DNA of 64,000 nt from an uncultured Cytophagales bacterium (GTDB lineage Bacteria > Bacteroidota > Bacteroidia > Cytophagales > 172606-1): NCBI GenBank assembly GCA_902805615.1, contig CADCTQ010000001.1, positions 26,598-90,597 of the forward strand, written 5' to 3'. Under the pieces are notes generated by a model. The model saw only the letters and a list, made by a program, of their open reading frames with translations, searched no databases and was not told the DNA's origin. Below are positions 10,354 through 22,205 of the stretch, in pieces. Position 1 is the stretch's first letter, and every line of letters starts with the position of its first letter. The position numbers and the translations under genes are program-made.

Positions 10354-10987
10354 GTTGATTGGGTGAATTGGGTTAAAACATTGTAAAATGTAAAGTACAG
10401 GCGGGTACAGCCGGCATTCGCAGCGGGCCGCAGGGCAGTGGCAATCTCCCCGCAGGAGCAGGCATCGGCGTTTCCCGCGAGGGCCAGGTCTACCTGCGTG
10501 AAGTCCCGGAGGGCTTGCGGCGGATCAGATTGTAGCGTTGTCATGGCCAAAGAAGTAAGGAGAGCGATTAGAAAGCGGCTGTGGAAAAACCGGGGCAGCA
10601 GCCTTACGGGTCTACTGCAACGGTGCCTGGCGGGGTGTATTCAAACGCCGTACTTGCGGAGTGCCCGGTACATCATTATTTCTAAAAAGGGCAGCAGGGC
10701 AAAAAAAATGCACTTTTGCAGGTAACGCCATCCTGGCATCAACCTCGTCGTCGATTCGGATGTACTACGCGGGCGCGGAGTTTATCCGACTCAATGGAGG
10801 TCATTCCGGGTTTTGGTACAATTGCGTTGATTAACAGGCCGGCAGGTTGGCAGTTCAGACCCGCAGGGCACGGGTTGCAAGAATGAACCTCTAGCCGCAC
10901 GGTCACAGGTTAGCTGACCTATTGTTGAGAGTCAGCCGGCTTGCAAAAGGGCAGCGCGACCCCCGGGAAAATGTATGCTGATCACAT

Positions 10988-11045
10988 AAAAAGAGTGTCC
11001 GTCTGAAGGATAGTCTTTGGGTTAACTTCCTTACAAACGGACACC
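10988..11045 (-). terminator. Rho-independent terminator downstream of the amidase gene
   Basis: On minus strand GTGTCCGTTTGTAAGGA...TCCTTCAGACGGACAC followed by CTTTTTATG. Confidence 0.6.
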
Positions 11046-11088
11046 GTGCACGGGAGCATATCCGGATGGAAACCGGCCGGCCTTCGCC

Positions 11089-12657
11089 TTACGTGCCCAG
11101 GGGCCGCTCGCGGCACGCCTGGTAGCTGTCGCGCCACGGCCGCAGCCGCTCAAAGGCGGCGCTTGCCGCCAGCACCTCGGCGTCGGCGTAGCGCCGGCCA
11201 ATGATCTGCATGCCCACCGGTAGTCCTTCCGGCGAGAGGCCCGCCGGAATCGAGGCGGCCGGGTGGCCCGAGAAGTTGAGGAAATACGTCAGGCACCAGC
11301 CGATCAGCGGGTCGATCTCCTCGCCATTGATACTGCGCGGCCCCACCGTGTTGCCGTCGGCGGCATTGTCCACCGGCAGGCAGGCAAGCGTGGGCGAGAT
11401 CAGCAGATCGTACGAATTGAGTACGCCCTGGATGGCGTCGTAGACCTCCGTACGCACGTCCTGGTCGCGGTAGAAATCCAACGCCGACATGCGGCGGCCC
11501 TGCTCAACCCAGTACAGGTACTCGGGCGGGAAGTCGTCGCGGTGGTCGCCCAGCAGGTCCAGCCCGCCCCGCTTGAAGTTGTCTAACGCGTGCAGGTTGA
11601 TGAGCATGTAGAGCCGCGACCACACGTCGCTGATTTCCCTGCCCGGACGGGTGATGCCCAGTTTGACCTCCTCCACGTGCGCGCCGGCCTCCTCGAAGGC
11701 CCGCACCGCCCGGCTTACCACCTCCGACACGCCGCGCTCGACGGGGAACACGTCGAAGCCGGGGCTGTAGGCGATGCGCAGGCCGCGGACCGGGCGGCGC
11801 GTAGCCGCCAGGTAATCAGTGGTCGGATTCTGCAGGCTGAAGGGGTCGCGCGGGTCGTAGCCGGCCAGGGCGGTGAGCGCCAGGGCGGCGTCCTCCACGG
11901 TGCGGGTGATGGGCCCCTCAAAGAGGAATGGGGAGTCGGCGTTGCCGAAGGCATTGGGACGCGTCAGGAAGGGCACCCGCCCGAAGGAGGCTTTGTAGCC
12001 GTACACACCGCACCAGGAAGAGGGGATACGAATGGAACCGCCCGCATCGGTACCCTCGGCCAGCGGCAAAAGGCCGTCGGCCACTGCCGCCGCACTGCCA
12101 CCCGAGGAGCCGCCCGAGTTCTTGGCCAGGTTGAACGGGTTGCGCGTGGCCCCGAACAGGTAGTTGTCGCAGGTGCCGCGGAAGCCCATGAGCGAACTGT
12201 TGGTTTTGCCCAAAAGGATGGCCCCGGCGCGCTCCATGCGTTCGGCGTAGGGGCAGTAGGAGTTGGCAAGGTTGTTTTTGAGCGCGCGGATGCCCCCCAG
12301 CGTAGAGGGCCAGCCCGGTTTGAAGTCGAACAGGTCTTTGATGGCCGTGGGCACGCCGTGCAGCGGTCCCAGGTCGGTCCCGCGCATGAGGGCATCTTCG
12401 GCGGCTTTGGCCGCGCGGCGGGCGTCGTCTAAGCCCAGGTAGACCAGGGCGTTGAGGCTCGGGTTGCGGGCCTCGATGCGGGCGATGAATGCCTCGACGA
12501 CCTCTACCGGTGAGAGGTCGCGCCGGCGGATGCGGGCGGCCAGTTCGTAGGCCGACGCGTAGGCGAGTTCGTCCGAAAGGGCGGACGGCCCCGGTACGAG
12601 TTCAATTTGATCGGACTCACGTTTGCCGCCGAATCCTTGGTTGATGGGTGTTGCCAT
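11089..12657 (-). CDS. Amidase (amidase signature family)
   Basis: GPLHGVPTAIKDLF, NSGGSSGGSAAAVADGLLPLAEGTDAGGSIRIPSSWCGVYGYKAS; start chosen at MATPINQ. Confidence 0.9.
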   Translation of the reverse strand: MATPINQGFGGKRESDQIELVPGPSALSDELAYASAYELAARIRRRDLSPVEVVEAFIARIEARNPSLNALVYLGLDDARRAAKAAEDALMRGTDLGPLHGVPTAIKDLFDFKPGWPSTLGGIRALKNNLANSYCPYAERMERAGAILLGKTNSSLMGFRGTCDNYLFGATRNPFNLAKNSGGSSGGSAAAVADGLLPLAEGTDAGGSIRIPSSWCGVYGYKASFGRVPFLTRPNAFGNADSPFLFEGPITRTVEDAALALTALAGYDPRDPFSLQNPTTDYLAATRRPVRGLRIAYSPGFDVFPVERGVSEVVSRAVRAFEEAGAHVEEVKLGITRPGREISDVWSRLYMLINLHALDNFKRGGLDLLGDHRDDFPPEYLYWVEQGRRMSALDFYRDQDVRTEVYDAIQGVLNSYDLLISPTLACLPVDNAADGNTVGPRSINGEEIDPLIGWCLTYFLNFSGHPAASIPAGLSPEGLPVGMQIIGRRYADAEVLAASAAFERLRPWRDSYQACRERPLGT

Positions 12658-13017
12658 GCGTAGTAGGGGAAAAGAGTGAATAAAGCAGTACCTGCCGGGG
12701 GTTGGGGGCCAAATAGGGTACCAAGCCGGGGGCAAGCCCGGCAAAGAGGATGATATTCGGATAAATTATTTATAGACAGGCCGTTAGGGAGGAATGCAGG
12801 CACGTACGCAACCCAAAAACAACCGGAAGTTGCTCCAACGCGGCGGAGTTTTCGTCATGCCACTCCACCAGGCAGTGCAAGCCCCCGACCCATCGGACCG
12901 GTTGGGGGGGCAGGAAAAACGTACGGGGTTGCGCCCGGTGCGGAGGCCAGCACAATCAAGTGGCCTCCGGAAGGAGTAGCAGGAACTGGTGCGCAGAGCA
13001 GGGGGAGGCAGACGGGA

Positions 13018-13395
13018 CTACCCGGCCTGGGCCACCGGGGCCAAGACCGGGTTGAGTTGTTCCGCTTCGAACACCAGGGAAATGGACAGGCCGGGCGGAC
13101 TGGTGATGACCAGTTCGCCGCCCAACTGCCCGCTGAAGCCGTGCAGGAGCGTCATGCCCCGCGAACGGCTCCGGGAAGGATCGTAGTTAGCCGGCAGGCC
13201 CACGCCGTTGTCGGCAATGGTGAGTTGGCAAGTCCTTGCCGCCGGCCGGCGCAGGCTCAAACACACCGTGCCGGGGCGGCCGTCGGGGAAGGCGTACTTG
13301 AAGGCGTTGCTGAGGGCTTCGTTGATGATGCGCCCCGGCGGAACGGCCTGGGAGTTGAGCAAACTCATGACCACTTGCAGGTTGTGCCCGCCCTT
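13018..13395 (-). pseudogene. Sensor histidine kinase remnant, N-truncated and internally deleted
   Basis: [13 protein letters not shown] joins directly to [26 protein letters not shown]...; the paralogue at 16199-17320 has ~80 aa between these blocks. Confidence 0.8.
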
Positions 13396-13415
13396 GCGCC
13401 CGGACCGGGTGGCGG

Positions 13416-13853
13416 CTAGTCGAAGAAGGCCTTGCTTACCGCCCAGGTGTCTTCGTACAGATCCAGTTTAACGATCCGGTCGCCGTCCACGGCCAGGTGC
13501 ATGGCCACCGGGGTGGTGAAGGACCGGCCGGTGCTGGCGACCGTATGGGTGAAAGTGCCCAGCATGACGGCGTCGTTGCCCGACACGATCAGCTTTTCGA
13601 CGCTGGCCGTGCTCTTGCCCGGTACGAAATGGGGCCACATGGTGCGGAAATAACCCGCTACTTCACTGCGGCGCGAACGGCGGCCGATCCAGGGCAGGGC
13701 CGTATCCCCGGGCACGTACCAGTCAATCGCTTCGGCGAAGTGTTCGGCCATGCCGTCGGGGTCGCCGGCGGCCAGCCGTTCGAAAAAGCCCGTTACAATC
13801 TCTTCGGTGCGCGCCGATGCTTTAGCCAGGGCAGGCAAGGTGTTTTGTTCCAT
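13416..13853 (-). CDS. Nuclear transport factor 2 (SnoaL-like) family protein
   Basis: [50 protein letters not shown]. Confidence 0.75.
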   Translation of the reverse strand: MEQNTLPALAKASARTEEIVTGFFERLAAGDPDGMAEHFAEAIDWYVPGDTALPWIGRRSRRSEVAGYFRTMWPHFVPGKSTASVEKLIVSGNDAVMLGTFTHTVASTGRSFTTPVAMHLAVDGDRIVKLDLYEDTWAVSKAFFD

Positions 13854-13912
13854 GATTTGGACGGTTTTGTTTTTTCTGGTGATAATCACTGGTTGCAAAA
13901 GGAGGCGGCCCG

Positions 13913-14380
13913 TCAGGCCGGTACCTGCCCGGCAGGCCAGGGCGTATAATCGAGTTTGAGGCGTTCCAGCCGGTACCCGGTGATGCGCCACTCCCCGGCG
14001 GTGGTTTTTCGGTAATGTTCATGGTAATAGCCAAAGCCGTGGATGACGGCCGAGGGCGAATGCACCGGGTCGGAAAAGGTGACGATGTCCTCCACCGCCC
14101 AGATGGCCCGCGCCGTGGTGGGCGTCAGCAGTTCAATCTCGTGGTGCTTGACCTGGTGCACCGACTGGGCCGGGTCGAAGTAGGCCGGCAGTTGGCGCAT
14201 GAGTTCGTCGCGGCCTTCTACTTTCATCTGCAACTTGCCCGCCGTGTCGTAAAACGCTACCACCACGTCTTCCGACAGCAACCGGCCGAAAGCCTCCCAC
14301 TGCTTGGTGTCCAGGAAACGGCAATAACGCGCCTTCAGGGTCCGGATCTTTTCGATGTCAGCCTGCACTTGATCAGTCAT
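13913..14380 (-). CDS. Nuclear transport factor 2 (SnoaL-like) family protein
   Basis: IRTLKARYCRFLDTKQWEAFGRLLSEDVVVAFYDTAGKL...WRITGYRLERL. Confidence 0.8.
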   Translation of the reverse strand: MTDQVQADIEKIRTLKARYCRFLDTKQWEAFGRLLSEDVVVAFYDTAGKLQMKVEGRDELMRQLPAYFDPAQSVHQVKHHEIELLTPTTARAIWAVEDIVTFSDPVHSPSAVIHGFGYYHEHYRKTTAGEWRITGYRLERLKLDYTPWPAGQVPA

Positions 14381-14394
14381 AACGGTTCGTTGGG

Positions 14395-15252
14395 TTAAGC
14401 GGTGTATTTGGCCAGCCACCGGGCCTTGATCTCGGCGCGGGCGTTGATGAACTCCACGTCGGTGCCTTCGGCCACTGCATCGAGCGGGTAGCGCAGCGGG
14501 CGGGTGCCGTCGGGCAGGTTCACCAGGGCCAGTACGCCGTCGGCAACCGTCTGCGGGTTCATGTTGAAGGACGCGATTTTGCCGAACAGGCCCGCCCCGA
14601 AGGCCTGGAACTTCTCGGTTGCCGCACTGCCGTACTCGGCGGCAACGTCATCCCGGTCGGCATTGGCGCCGGTTTTACTTCCGTTGGTTCCCTCGGTAGG
14701 ATATACCCCCGACTGGATGGTTACATTCTCAATGTTGTAGTCGCGCAACTCCTCCTGGATGCCTTCGGTAATGGTTTCCACGGAGAACTTGGAGGCCAGG
14801 TAGGGCGCCATGAAGGGCAATGCGTGCCCGGAGGCGCCGGTGGAAAGGTTGATGATGAGGCCCTTTCCGGCTTTGCGCATGGCCGGCAGCACCGCCTGGT
14901 AGGTGCGCAGCACCCCGTAGAAGTTCACCTCGAAGAGCTGGCGTACCTGCTCCAGCGAGTAGGCTTCCACCAGGCCGAAACCTGATATGCCGGCGTTGTT
15001 GACCAGTACGTCAATGCGCCCGTGCTTTTGCAGGACCTGGTCCACGGCCCCCTGCACCGACTCGTCGCTGGTGACGTCCAGCTCGGCTACTTCCACATTG
15101 GGCAGGGCGGCCAGTTCGCGGGCTACGGCGGCGTTCTTGCCCGTCGTGCCCCGCATGGCGGCAACGACCGTGTTGCCGGCGGCCGATAGGGTGATGGTCA
15201 TCAGTTTGCCGAAGCCGGTGCTGGTGCCCGTAATGAAAATGATCTTAGACAT
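14395..15252 (-). CDS. SDR family oxidoreductase
   Basis: IIFITGTSTGFGKLMTITLSAAGNTVVAAMRGT, VLVNNAGISGFG, PYLASKFSVE. Confidence 0.9.
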   Translation of the reverse strand: MSKIIFITGTSTGFGKLMTITLSAAGNTVVAAMRGTTGKNAAVARELAALPNVEVAELDVTSDESVQGAVDQVLQKHGRIDVLVNNAGISGFGLVEAYSLEQVRQLFEVNFYGVLRTYQAVLPAMRKAGKGLIINLSTGASGHALPFMAPYLASKFSVETITEGIQEELRDYNIENVTIQSGVYPTEGTNGSKTGANADRDDVAAEYGSAATEKFQAFGAGLFGKIASFNMNPQTVADGVLALVNLPDGTRPLRYPLDAVAEGTDVEFINARAEIKARWLAKYTA

Positions 15253-15343
15253 GGTTTTACTCGGTTTTACTCATTATTGATTGTCAAATGACGGATGAAT
15301 CAGATTTTACTTCGGGATGGGCTTTTTCGTAGGTCAGCCCTTT

Positions 15344-15492
15344 GGTAGTGGTAAAATCGGAACTGGTCACCTAACATGACACCTTTGGGCAAAACTGGTA
15401 GACAAGCTATGATTGCAGTGATCAGGACCTGCCATCCGGCTTTTAATCGTCCGCTACAATCCTGCCGTATCAGTTCGGTTTTTACCACTACC
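15344..15492. repeat. ~149-bp repeat with inverted ends (copy 1)
   Basis: Ends GGTAGTGGTAAAATCGGAACT ... AGTTCGGTTTTTACCACTACC; ~94% identical to the reverse complement of 29711-29858. Confidence 0.8.
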
Positions 15493-15654
15493 CGGGGGCC
15501 ATTCTGATGCCAGCGGGCACCTTGCTTCATTTTTTGTCGCAGTCAACTGGATAACAGGCGCTTGTGATTGTGCCGGCCCGGCGGAGGCTGGCCTACCCCT
15601 CCGTGCGGCAGTAGTTTTCCCCGAACCTCCGTTCCGGCGGAGGCCATTGCCGGC

Positions 15655-15820
15655 TCAGGCCGGCTGGGGAAAAACCACGGGGCCGGGGATCGTTTTGCTG
15701 CCCGTGACGGGCAAACCGACGGGGGCCAGTGCCGGGTAATCGGTATACCCGTTTTCGTCGCCCGTAAAGCCCTCCCAGTTGCACAGGCTGGAGCAACGGT
15801 TGGTTCGTTTGCATGGTCAT
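15655..15820 (-). pseudogene. Old Yellow Enzyme-like alkene reductase stub (start and end only)
   Basis: N-frame MQTNQPLLQPVQLG; shifted frame NWEGFTGDENGYTDYPALAPVGLPVTGSKTIPGPVVFPQPA*. Confidence 0.6.
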
Positions 15821-16198
15821 TGGCTTTTGATTGATCGGAAAAACGAGCACTTTCACTTGCGAATTACAAGTACAAAGGTATCTCATTTAACTTGCATCAT
15901 GCAAGCATATTTCCGATTATTTTTATAAACCTGACACCATACCGGTCAGGCTGCCCGGTCAACTTTACACCGGACGTATTGGGGGATACATGGAGCTTGT
16001 TCACTCTCAGGGACGTGCCGTGCAATGTCACGACTTCCTGCGGCGCGTTTCCGGGATCGGAGGAAAAGATTGCCACCAATAGCCTGGCCGGACGGACGGG
16101 CCGGAAGCACAGAAATGGGTATCAAAGGAAGTGGCAGAATCAAAAAATACCGGCAGATCGCCCGGGAAACGGTGGGGCAACGGGCAGCAGCCAGCCAG

Positions 16199-17320
16199 TT
16201 ACCGGGCGTAGACCGGGCTCAGTTGCTCCTCGGCAAACACTAAGCTGAAGTTTAATCCCTGCCGGCTGGTGATGGTGAGTTCGCCGCCCAACTGGCCGGA
16301 AAAGCCGTGCAAAAGCGTCATGCCCAGGGAGGGACTCTGCGAGGGGTCGTAATGGGCCGGTAAGCCTACCCCGTTGTCGGCAATGGTAAGCTGGTAAGTC
16401 GTTTTCGCCAGCCGGTGCAGCGAGAGGCGTACCGTGCCGGGGCGGCCATCCGGGAAGGCGTACTTGAAGGCGTTGGTGATGACCTCGTTGATGATGAGCC
16501 CTAAGGGCAGGGCTTGGGTAACGTCCAGTTCGATGGGTTCTACCTGCAGCTCAAAACGCACCGTGTGGTGCAGGCAGTAGGACTGGTGCAGGTAGGCCAC
16601 TACTTCTTCGATGTAGTCACGCATGGGGATGCGGGCCACCCCTTCTGACTGGTAGAGCTTCTGGTGAATGAGTGAGATGGCCCGTACCCGGTGCTGACTC
16701 TCCCGGATGGCAGAAAGGGCCACCTTATCCTCCAGGAAATCAGCCTGCGAGTTCAAAAGGCTCATCACTACCTGCAGGTTGTTTTTCACCCGGTGGTGAA
16801 TCTCTTTCAGCATGCACTCTTTCTCGGTCAGCAATTGCTGCAAGACCTGGTTCTTCTGCATGACCTCTTCGTACCTTTCCTGCAGTTTTTCGTAGGCAAC
16901 CGGTAATTCAAGTTGCTGAGCATCACCTGTTCGTGACTGCTCTTTCAATGATTGTTTATTGTGCCATGCGGAAACAAAGCGAACGTAGAGAAAACGCAGG
17001 AAAACGACCAGGAAGACGGGGCTGCCGATGCCCGTAATGCTTAACATTTTTTCTGTAAGTGACCCACCCATCTGTAACGCACCAGGGTAAAACTGCCCAA
17101 GCATGGGTGGTTCGTGCGTGGTTATACTTTGCAATCCGGATGGGTCAATTTGCAGGTTTTTCAAACTTGTGGGGAAAGAACTATTGTACGCATTGACGGC
17201 AGGCGCCATATCCTCACTCATCCGCACCTGGGTTACGTCGGGATTGGCGCCATGAATGCAATACTGCCGTGCAGATGAGTTCGGTTTGCAAGTTGTCATA
17301 ACTGTGGTAGAAATAGCCAA
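16199..17320 (-). CDS. Sensor histidine kinase (HisKA_2/HWE-like with HATPase)
   Basis: [28 protein letters not shown]...[18 protein letters not shown]...[11 protein letters not shown]. Confidence 0.85.
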   Translation of the reverse strand: MAISTTVMTTCKPNSSARQYCIHGANPDVTQVRMSEDMAPAVNAYNSSFPTSLKNLQIDPSGLQSITTHEPPMLGQFYPGALQMGGSLTEKMLSITGIGSPVFLVVFLRFLYVRFVSAWHNKQSLKEQSRTGDAQQLELPVAYEKLQERYEEVMQKNQVLQQLLTEKECMLKEIHHRVKNNLQVVMSLLNSQADFLEDKVALSAIRESQHRVRAISLIHQKLYQSEGVARIPMRDYIEEVVAYLHQSYCLHHTVRFELQVEPIELDVTQALPLGLIINEVITNAFKYAFPDGRPGTVRLSLHRLAKTTYQLTIADNGVGLPAHYDPSQSPSLGMTLLHGFSGQLGGELTITSRQGLNFSLVFAEEQLSPVYAR

Positions 17321-17825
17321 TTACTTTACGTTATTGCTTCGATCATCTAAAGTCCGGATGCGTCCAACAAACCGACAGGCATTCGTCAGGTTTCATTTAC
17401 TCAATCGTTTCGTCAATTGATCAGTGCGTTGGCAAAGGCAAAAAAATTTTGCAGCCAGCACCCTAACCTTTTGAACCTCCGATTGAATACACAGTGGGTA
17501 TATAACTAAAAATGTGCCACCGGCCAAGGAGCTAACGGGCAGGTACTTACCCGGGGCAAGCCGCAAAAAAGGTCGCGATATTCCGCTGATTCGCAACGGG
17601 CTGGCGAAATATCGCGACACGGCATGTATAACTTCCCGTTGCTTGCCGGGAGCTTGAATTAAGTTCATTTAACCTCCCATAAACATCAATTTACAGGAGG
17701 CAAGTACACTGCCGGCAAATACTGACAACAGCCCGCAGCCTTGCTGGAAGTGTACGAGGTTAATAGAATTTTCCCGGCAACCCATACCGGGTTTGCAGCA
17801 GGCGTTGTAAAAATGACTACCTGAC

Positions 17826-20800
17826 TCAGGCAATATGTTCCCGCTTGATTCCCAGTCGTTTCATGCGGGAGTTTAGCGTGGATGGCGGGATGCCGAGTAA
17901 TTCAGCAGCCCCCCTTGCTCCCGAAATCCTGCCTTTGCAGTACTTCAATACTTTCAGGATGTAATCCCGCTCATTTTCATCAATGGTCTTGATGATCAGT
18001 TCTTCCGCAGCCGCCGGATTATTTTCGGCAATAGATTGTTTCTGGAGGGGAAGGTGAATTTCCGTTATAATTTCGCCGGGTGAGAGCAGTATACTGCGTT
18101 CAATCAAATGCTCCAGTTCACGTATATTGCCCGGCCAGTGGTAGTGCATCAGTTCTTTCAAAGCCTCGTTGTTCAGGTTTTTGATTCTTCGTCCGGACTT
18201 TTTAGCGAAACGGAATATAAAATGATTGGCCAGCAAAGGAATGTCTTCCCGGCGTTCGCGAAGGGGTGGCAAATGGATGGGAAAAATGTGCAACCGGTAG
18301 TATAGATCTATTCTGAATTTTCCCTCTTCCACCAGTTTCTCCAGATCACGGTTGGTCGCAGCGATGATACGGACGTCCGTTTTAATGGTGATCTTCCCGC
18401 CAACCCGCTCTATTTCTTTTTCCTGCAGCGCCCTCAGCAATTTTACCTGCAGTTCCAAAGGCATTTCTCCAATTTCATCCAGGAATAACGTACCGTGATG
18501 GGCCAGTTCAAATTTGCCGATCCGGCGCTCAATGGCGCCGGTAAAGCTTCCTTTCTCGTGTCCGAACAACTCGCTTTCAATCAGGTTAGGGGGTAAGGCT
18601 GCGCAGTTGATCTTGATCATCAGCTTGTTCTTCCGGGGCGACGAATTATGGATTGCCCTGGCAATCAATTCTTTCCCGGTACCGGTTTCTCCCAGCAACA
18701 AAACAGTGCTTTCCGAAGAGGCAACCAGTTTCACCAATTGAAAAACTTTCCTGATCGCCGGGCTTTCACCGATAATTTCCGAATAGTTATGCGAGGTTTC
18801 TATTTCTTCCTGAAGGTACGTTTTTTCTTCTTCCAGCCGCTGCCGGTATTGCTCAATCTGATAGAGCTGGTTCTCAATTTTTTCATTGGCTATGATATTG
18901 GAAACGGCAATGGCTAACTGCGAACAGATACTCTTGAAAAGGGGCTTTTTGGTGGCGAATTGGTTTGAAGCATCTTGTTTGAAATTCATGACCGCTATGG
19001 CTTCCTTTCCCAACCTGATGGACACGCCGGCCATTGTCGTCATTTGGATGTCTTTGGCAGCTTTGGCGTACGTAGGGGGACTTGCGGAATTCAACCAATC
19101 CGATACATTAAAAATCACCGGCTCTTCGGAATCGATTACCGTATTGAACACCCCATCATTCACATCGGTTTCGATTCCTATCATTTTTTTAAAGTCAGGG
19201 TGCAAAGCAAAGTCGGCATCGGGATCGAACAACACCGGTCTGTGCGTTTTTTTGTCTTTGCTGATCGCGTGAATCGCGTAATCTTCGATCCCGAACAGTT
19301 GTTTCAATTGTTTCTTCAATACTTTCGCCAGTACATCCTTTTCTCTCACGGAGGCAATTGCATTACTGAATTCCAACAAGCTGGTTTTTTCCTGTTCCTT
19401 TGCTTTGGTTTCGTTTTTGGCGATCAGATTCGAAACGGTAAATGCGATTTGAGCGCAAATGCTTTTCAGGAGCTGATACTGGGTCGGAGTCAGGTCAAAG
19501 TTTTCGTGCCTCAAGTTCAGCACGGCAATGTCTTCCTCACCCAGGCGGATGCGCACACCGGTCATTTTCTTCAGGCCGATTGCTTTGGCGGTGCTTTCAT
19601 AGGCCGGCGGCTTTTTCCAGCCTGACCACTCTGCTGCACTGAATGTTACCGGCTCGTCGGCGTTTAAAATTTTATCGAAGACCCCATCCTGAACATTCAT
19701 TGGCGTGTTCAACAGTACCTGAAAGGAAGGATCTTTGACAAAGTCGGCATCCGGATCGTACAGAAGCGGGATAAAGCTTTTTTTGTCGTTGACCAGTTGA
19801 TTGATCAGAAAGTCTTCTGCCGAGAACAAATCCTTTAGTTGTTGTTTGAGCACTTTTGCCAGTACATCTTTTTCTTTTACGGCAGCAATGACATTGCTGA
19901 ATTTCAACAGCAGGGACTTTTCTTCCTCCCGGTGCTGGATTTCCTTGTTGGCCGTTATGTTTTGGATGGCAATGGCAATCTGGTAACATAACCCATCAAT
20001 CAGGCTTACCAGCCTGGACTCCGGGGGCGTAATGCCATCGAACAAAATTATCCAGACGCCGAAGACCTCTCTCCCTTTGGTAAACTTAACCATCACGGCG
20101 AAGTTGATGCCCGATTCAAAATCCGTTTTGAAGTATGCCGGCAGCTTACCCTGCTCGTTCAACTGGTGCAGATCAAAGACAAGGGGCGCCGGCGCGGCGA
20201 ATACCTTGACAAGGATCTCATCATTCCGGGCATAATCCGGATGGCCTTTACTGCTTGATTGGGAATCCGACAGAAATTCGCTCAGCGTGGACTGATCTTC
20301 ATTGACGGTGGCGATCAGCGTACGGGTAAATCCGATCAGGCTCTTTAGTTTTCGGGTCATTACACCGGACAGGTCATCCCGGTTGCGGACGGCGGAAATA
20401 TCTATGTTCAGCGATAACAACAATTCCCGTTCACGTTCCCTCCTGGCTATTTCTTCATTGCCCCTTATGTTTGAAACGGCAACGGACAGTTGGGCACATA
20501 CCCCTTTGATCAAATTCACGTTCAGCGCATGCGCCGATCTTTCATTCATGTGAATGAAAGCGCAGCCGATATTGGTTCCACCCACCCTGAGCGCCACACC
20601 CAAAACGTGTTGAAGACCTACATTCTGCCAAAAATGGACGTATGCCGGCACCCCGGCTTCTTCGGCCAGCGCACGCACATCAAATAACACGGGCTCCGCC
20701 GACTGCATGACCTTACTGAATACCGGGTCCGTGACACTGTATTTATCGGAAGTTACCTTGTTGTAAGCGGTGTGGTTCGTTATCGGTTCTTCGAGGTCCA

Positions 20801-21596
20801 GCACGAAAGCCCGGTACGTTTTGTTATCCGGATCTACGTAGGCAATGCCAAACTCGGAAATAGCGAACAGCTGTTTCAACTTGGTATTCACTACGTGAAA
20901 CAAATCATTCCTGTTTTTTAATGCGGCGATTTCGTTGGACAACAAGAGCAGTGTTGTTTTTTCTTCCTCTCTTCGTACGATGTCCTCATTTGCAATAATA
21001 TTTGAAACCGCTACTGAAATCTGGGCGCTGACCGTTTTTAATAAGTCAATCCGGATTGCAGCTGAACGATGAGAGTCCAGAAGCAAGATGAGGCATCCCA
21101 GCGGCTTATCTGCCACGTGCAGGGTAATGCCCAGGACCTGGACAATGTTCATCTTCTTCCAGAAATCCACGTAAGCCGCTTTCTTCACTTCCAGCGCTTC
21201 CACATCCAATAGTAAAGGTTCGTCAGCCCGCAGGATTTTATTGAAAACACCGTCTTCGGTGCTATACTGAAGCCCGGTTACCCTTTTAAAGTCTGCATCA
21301 TTTCTGATCCGGTCCTCGGAGTCAACCACGAAAGGGCTATGTGATTTTCCATCTTCATTCAACAATGTGATGCCAAATCCGACAATGGGAAATAACGCTT
21401 GCAATTGGGTTTTGAGGAGCTGCAACAAATCTTTTTTATCCCTGACTTTCGCAATATTTATGCTTAATGCCAGTAATACGAACTGTTCGTGCTCTTTTTT
21501 CGCGGCATCCGTAGCAGATGCAGTTCCGGAGATCCCGGCAGAACCTGCCACAGAGGAATCCTTAATAGATTTGCGATTTTTGTTTGTATTTGCCAA
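17826..21596 (-). CDS. Sigma-54-dependent transcriptional activator with five tandem GAF-like domains, AAA+ and Fis-type HTH
   Basis: [53 protein letters not shown]; terminal [26 protein letters not shown]; five diverged ~170-190 aa repeats upstream. Confidence 0.92.
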   Translation of the reverse strand: MANTNKNRKSIKDSSVAGSAGISGTASATDAAKKEHEQFVLLALSINIAKVRDKKDLLQLLKTQLQALFPIVGFGITLLNEDGKSHSPFVVDSEDRIRNDADFKRVTGLQYSTEDGVFNKILRADEPLLLDVEALEVKKAAYVDFWKKMNIVQVLGITLHVADKPLGCLILLLDSHRSAAIRIDLLKTVSAQISVAVSNIIANEDIVRREEEKTTLLLLSNEIAALKNRNDLFHVVNTKLKQLFAISEFGIAYVDPDNKTYRAFVLDLEEPITNHTAYNKVTSDKYSVTDPVFSKVMQSAEPVLFDVRALAEEAGVPAYVHFWQNVGLQHVLGVALRVGGTNIGCAFIHMNERSAHALNVNLIKGVCAQLSVAVSNIRGNEEIARRERERELLLSLNIDISAVRNRDDLSGVMTRKLKSLIGFTRTLIATVNEDQSTLSEFLSDSQSSSKGHPDYARNDEILVKVFAAPAPLVFDLHQLNEQGKLPAYFKTDFESGINFAVMVKFTKGREVFGVWIILFDGITPPESRLVSLIDGLCYQIAIAIQNITANKEIQHREEEKSLLLKFSNVIAAVKEKDVLAKVLKQQLKDLFSAEDFLINQLVNDKKSFIPLLYDPDADFVKDPSFQVLLNTPMNVQDGVFDKILNADEPVTFSAAEWSGWKKPPAYESTAKAIGLKKMTGVRIRLGEEDIAVLNLRHENFDLTPTQYQLLKSICAQIAFTVSNLIAKNETKAKEQEKTSLLEFSNAIASVREKDVLAKVLKKQLKQLFGIEDYAIHAISKDKKTHRPVLFDPDADFALHPDFKKMIGIETDVNDGVFNTVIDSEEPVIFNVSDWLNSASPPTYAKAAKDIQMTTMAGVSIRLGKEAIAVMNFKQDASNQFATKKPLFKSICSQLAIAVSNIIANEKIENQLYQIEQYRQRLEEEKTYLQEEIETSHNYSEIIGESPAIRKVFQLVKLVASSESTVLLLGETGTGKELIARAIHNSSPRKNKLMIKINCAALPPNLIESELFGHEKGSFTGAIERRIGKFELAHHGTLFLDEIGEMPLELQVKLLRALQEKEIERVGGKITIKTDVRIIAATNRDLEKLVEEGKFRIDLYYRLHIFPIHLPPLRERREDIPLLANHFIFRFAKKSGRRIKNLNNEALKELMHYHWPGNIRELEHLIERSILLSPGEIITEIHLPLQKQSIAENNPAAAEELIIKTIDENERDYILKVLKYCKGRISGARGAAELLGIPPSTLNSRMKRLGIKREHIA

Positions 21597-21735
21597 AATT
21601 CGTTTTGTTTACGAAGGGTCCAGTCCCGTGAAGGAGCAAAAGTTTAAAAATGCGATCAACTAAAAAAACCAATAGAACTGGTCTTGCTCTGCGCGTAATC
21701 CTGAGAAAGTGAGAGGCACCCCGTACGTTGGCGTG

Positions 21736-22056
21736 TCAGCGCTCCCCCGTTTGGTCACCGGCCTTCATCCGCTGCGCTCCCCCTGCGTCCACGGTGCCGG
21801 TGTGGCCGTGGCCGTCGCAGGGCTCCGGCGACCCGGCCGGCAAGCAGGTGAAGGTGGCAATGCCGCGGTGCGGATGGGCAAAGGCCCCGGTGGGCACCCC
21901 GGGCGTGTTGGGGCGGTGCTCCGAAGGGTACCCGTGGTCCGGGAACGCGGAGGGGCCGGCGGCCGGGCGGTAGCGGTTGGGCAGCAAACGGTTGACGAGC
22001 AGGTCGCCCACGTTGGCATGCACGCCGCCGTAGCTGGTTATGGTGGTCTTTTCCAT
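21736..22056 (-). pseudogene. Truncated pirin-family protein
   Basis: VGDLLVNRLLPNRY...FPDHGYPSEHRPNTPGVPTGAFAHPHRGIATFT...HGHTGTVDAGGAQRMKAGD then early stop. Confidence 0.75.
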
Positions 22057-22205
22057 GGTTGTATCTCCGCTTAAGGCAGTGAATGGGTTCACTGCGTTGA
22101 CGAAACAAAAATGGCACCGTGGGAGGCCCCTTACCATTGACCGAACCGGGGAAATTTCCTTGACAAAAGTCAAGACGCCGGCCGGGCAAAGCGCCGCTGC
22201 ACCTC

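Noticed and set aside
10350-10550. 66-aa minus-strand ORF next to YceI
   Set aside because: No recognisable domain or clear start; probably spurious.
15300-15530. 76-aa minus-strand ORF
   Set aside because: Lies across the 149-bp inverted-end repeat; not supported as a gene.
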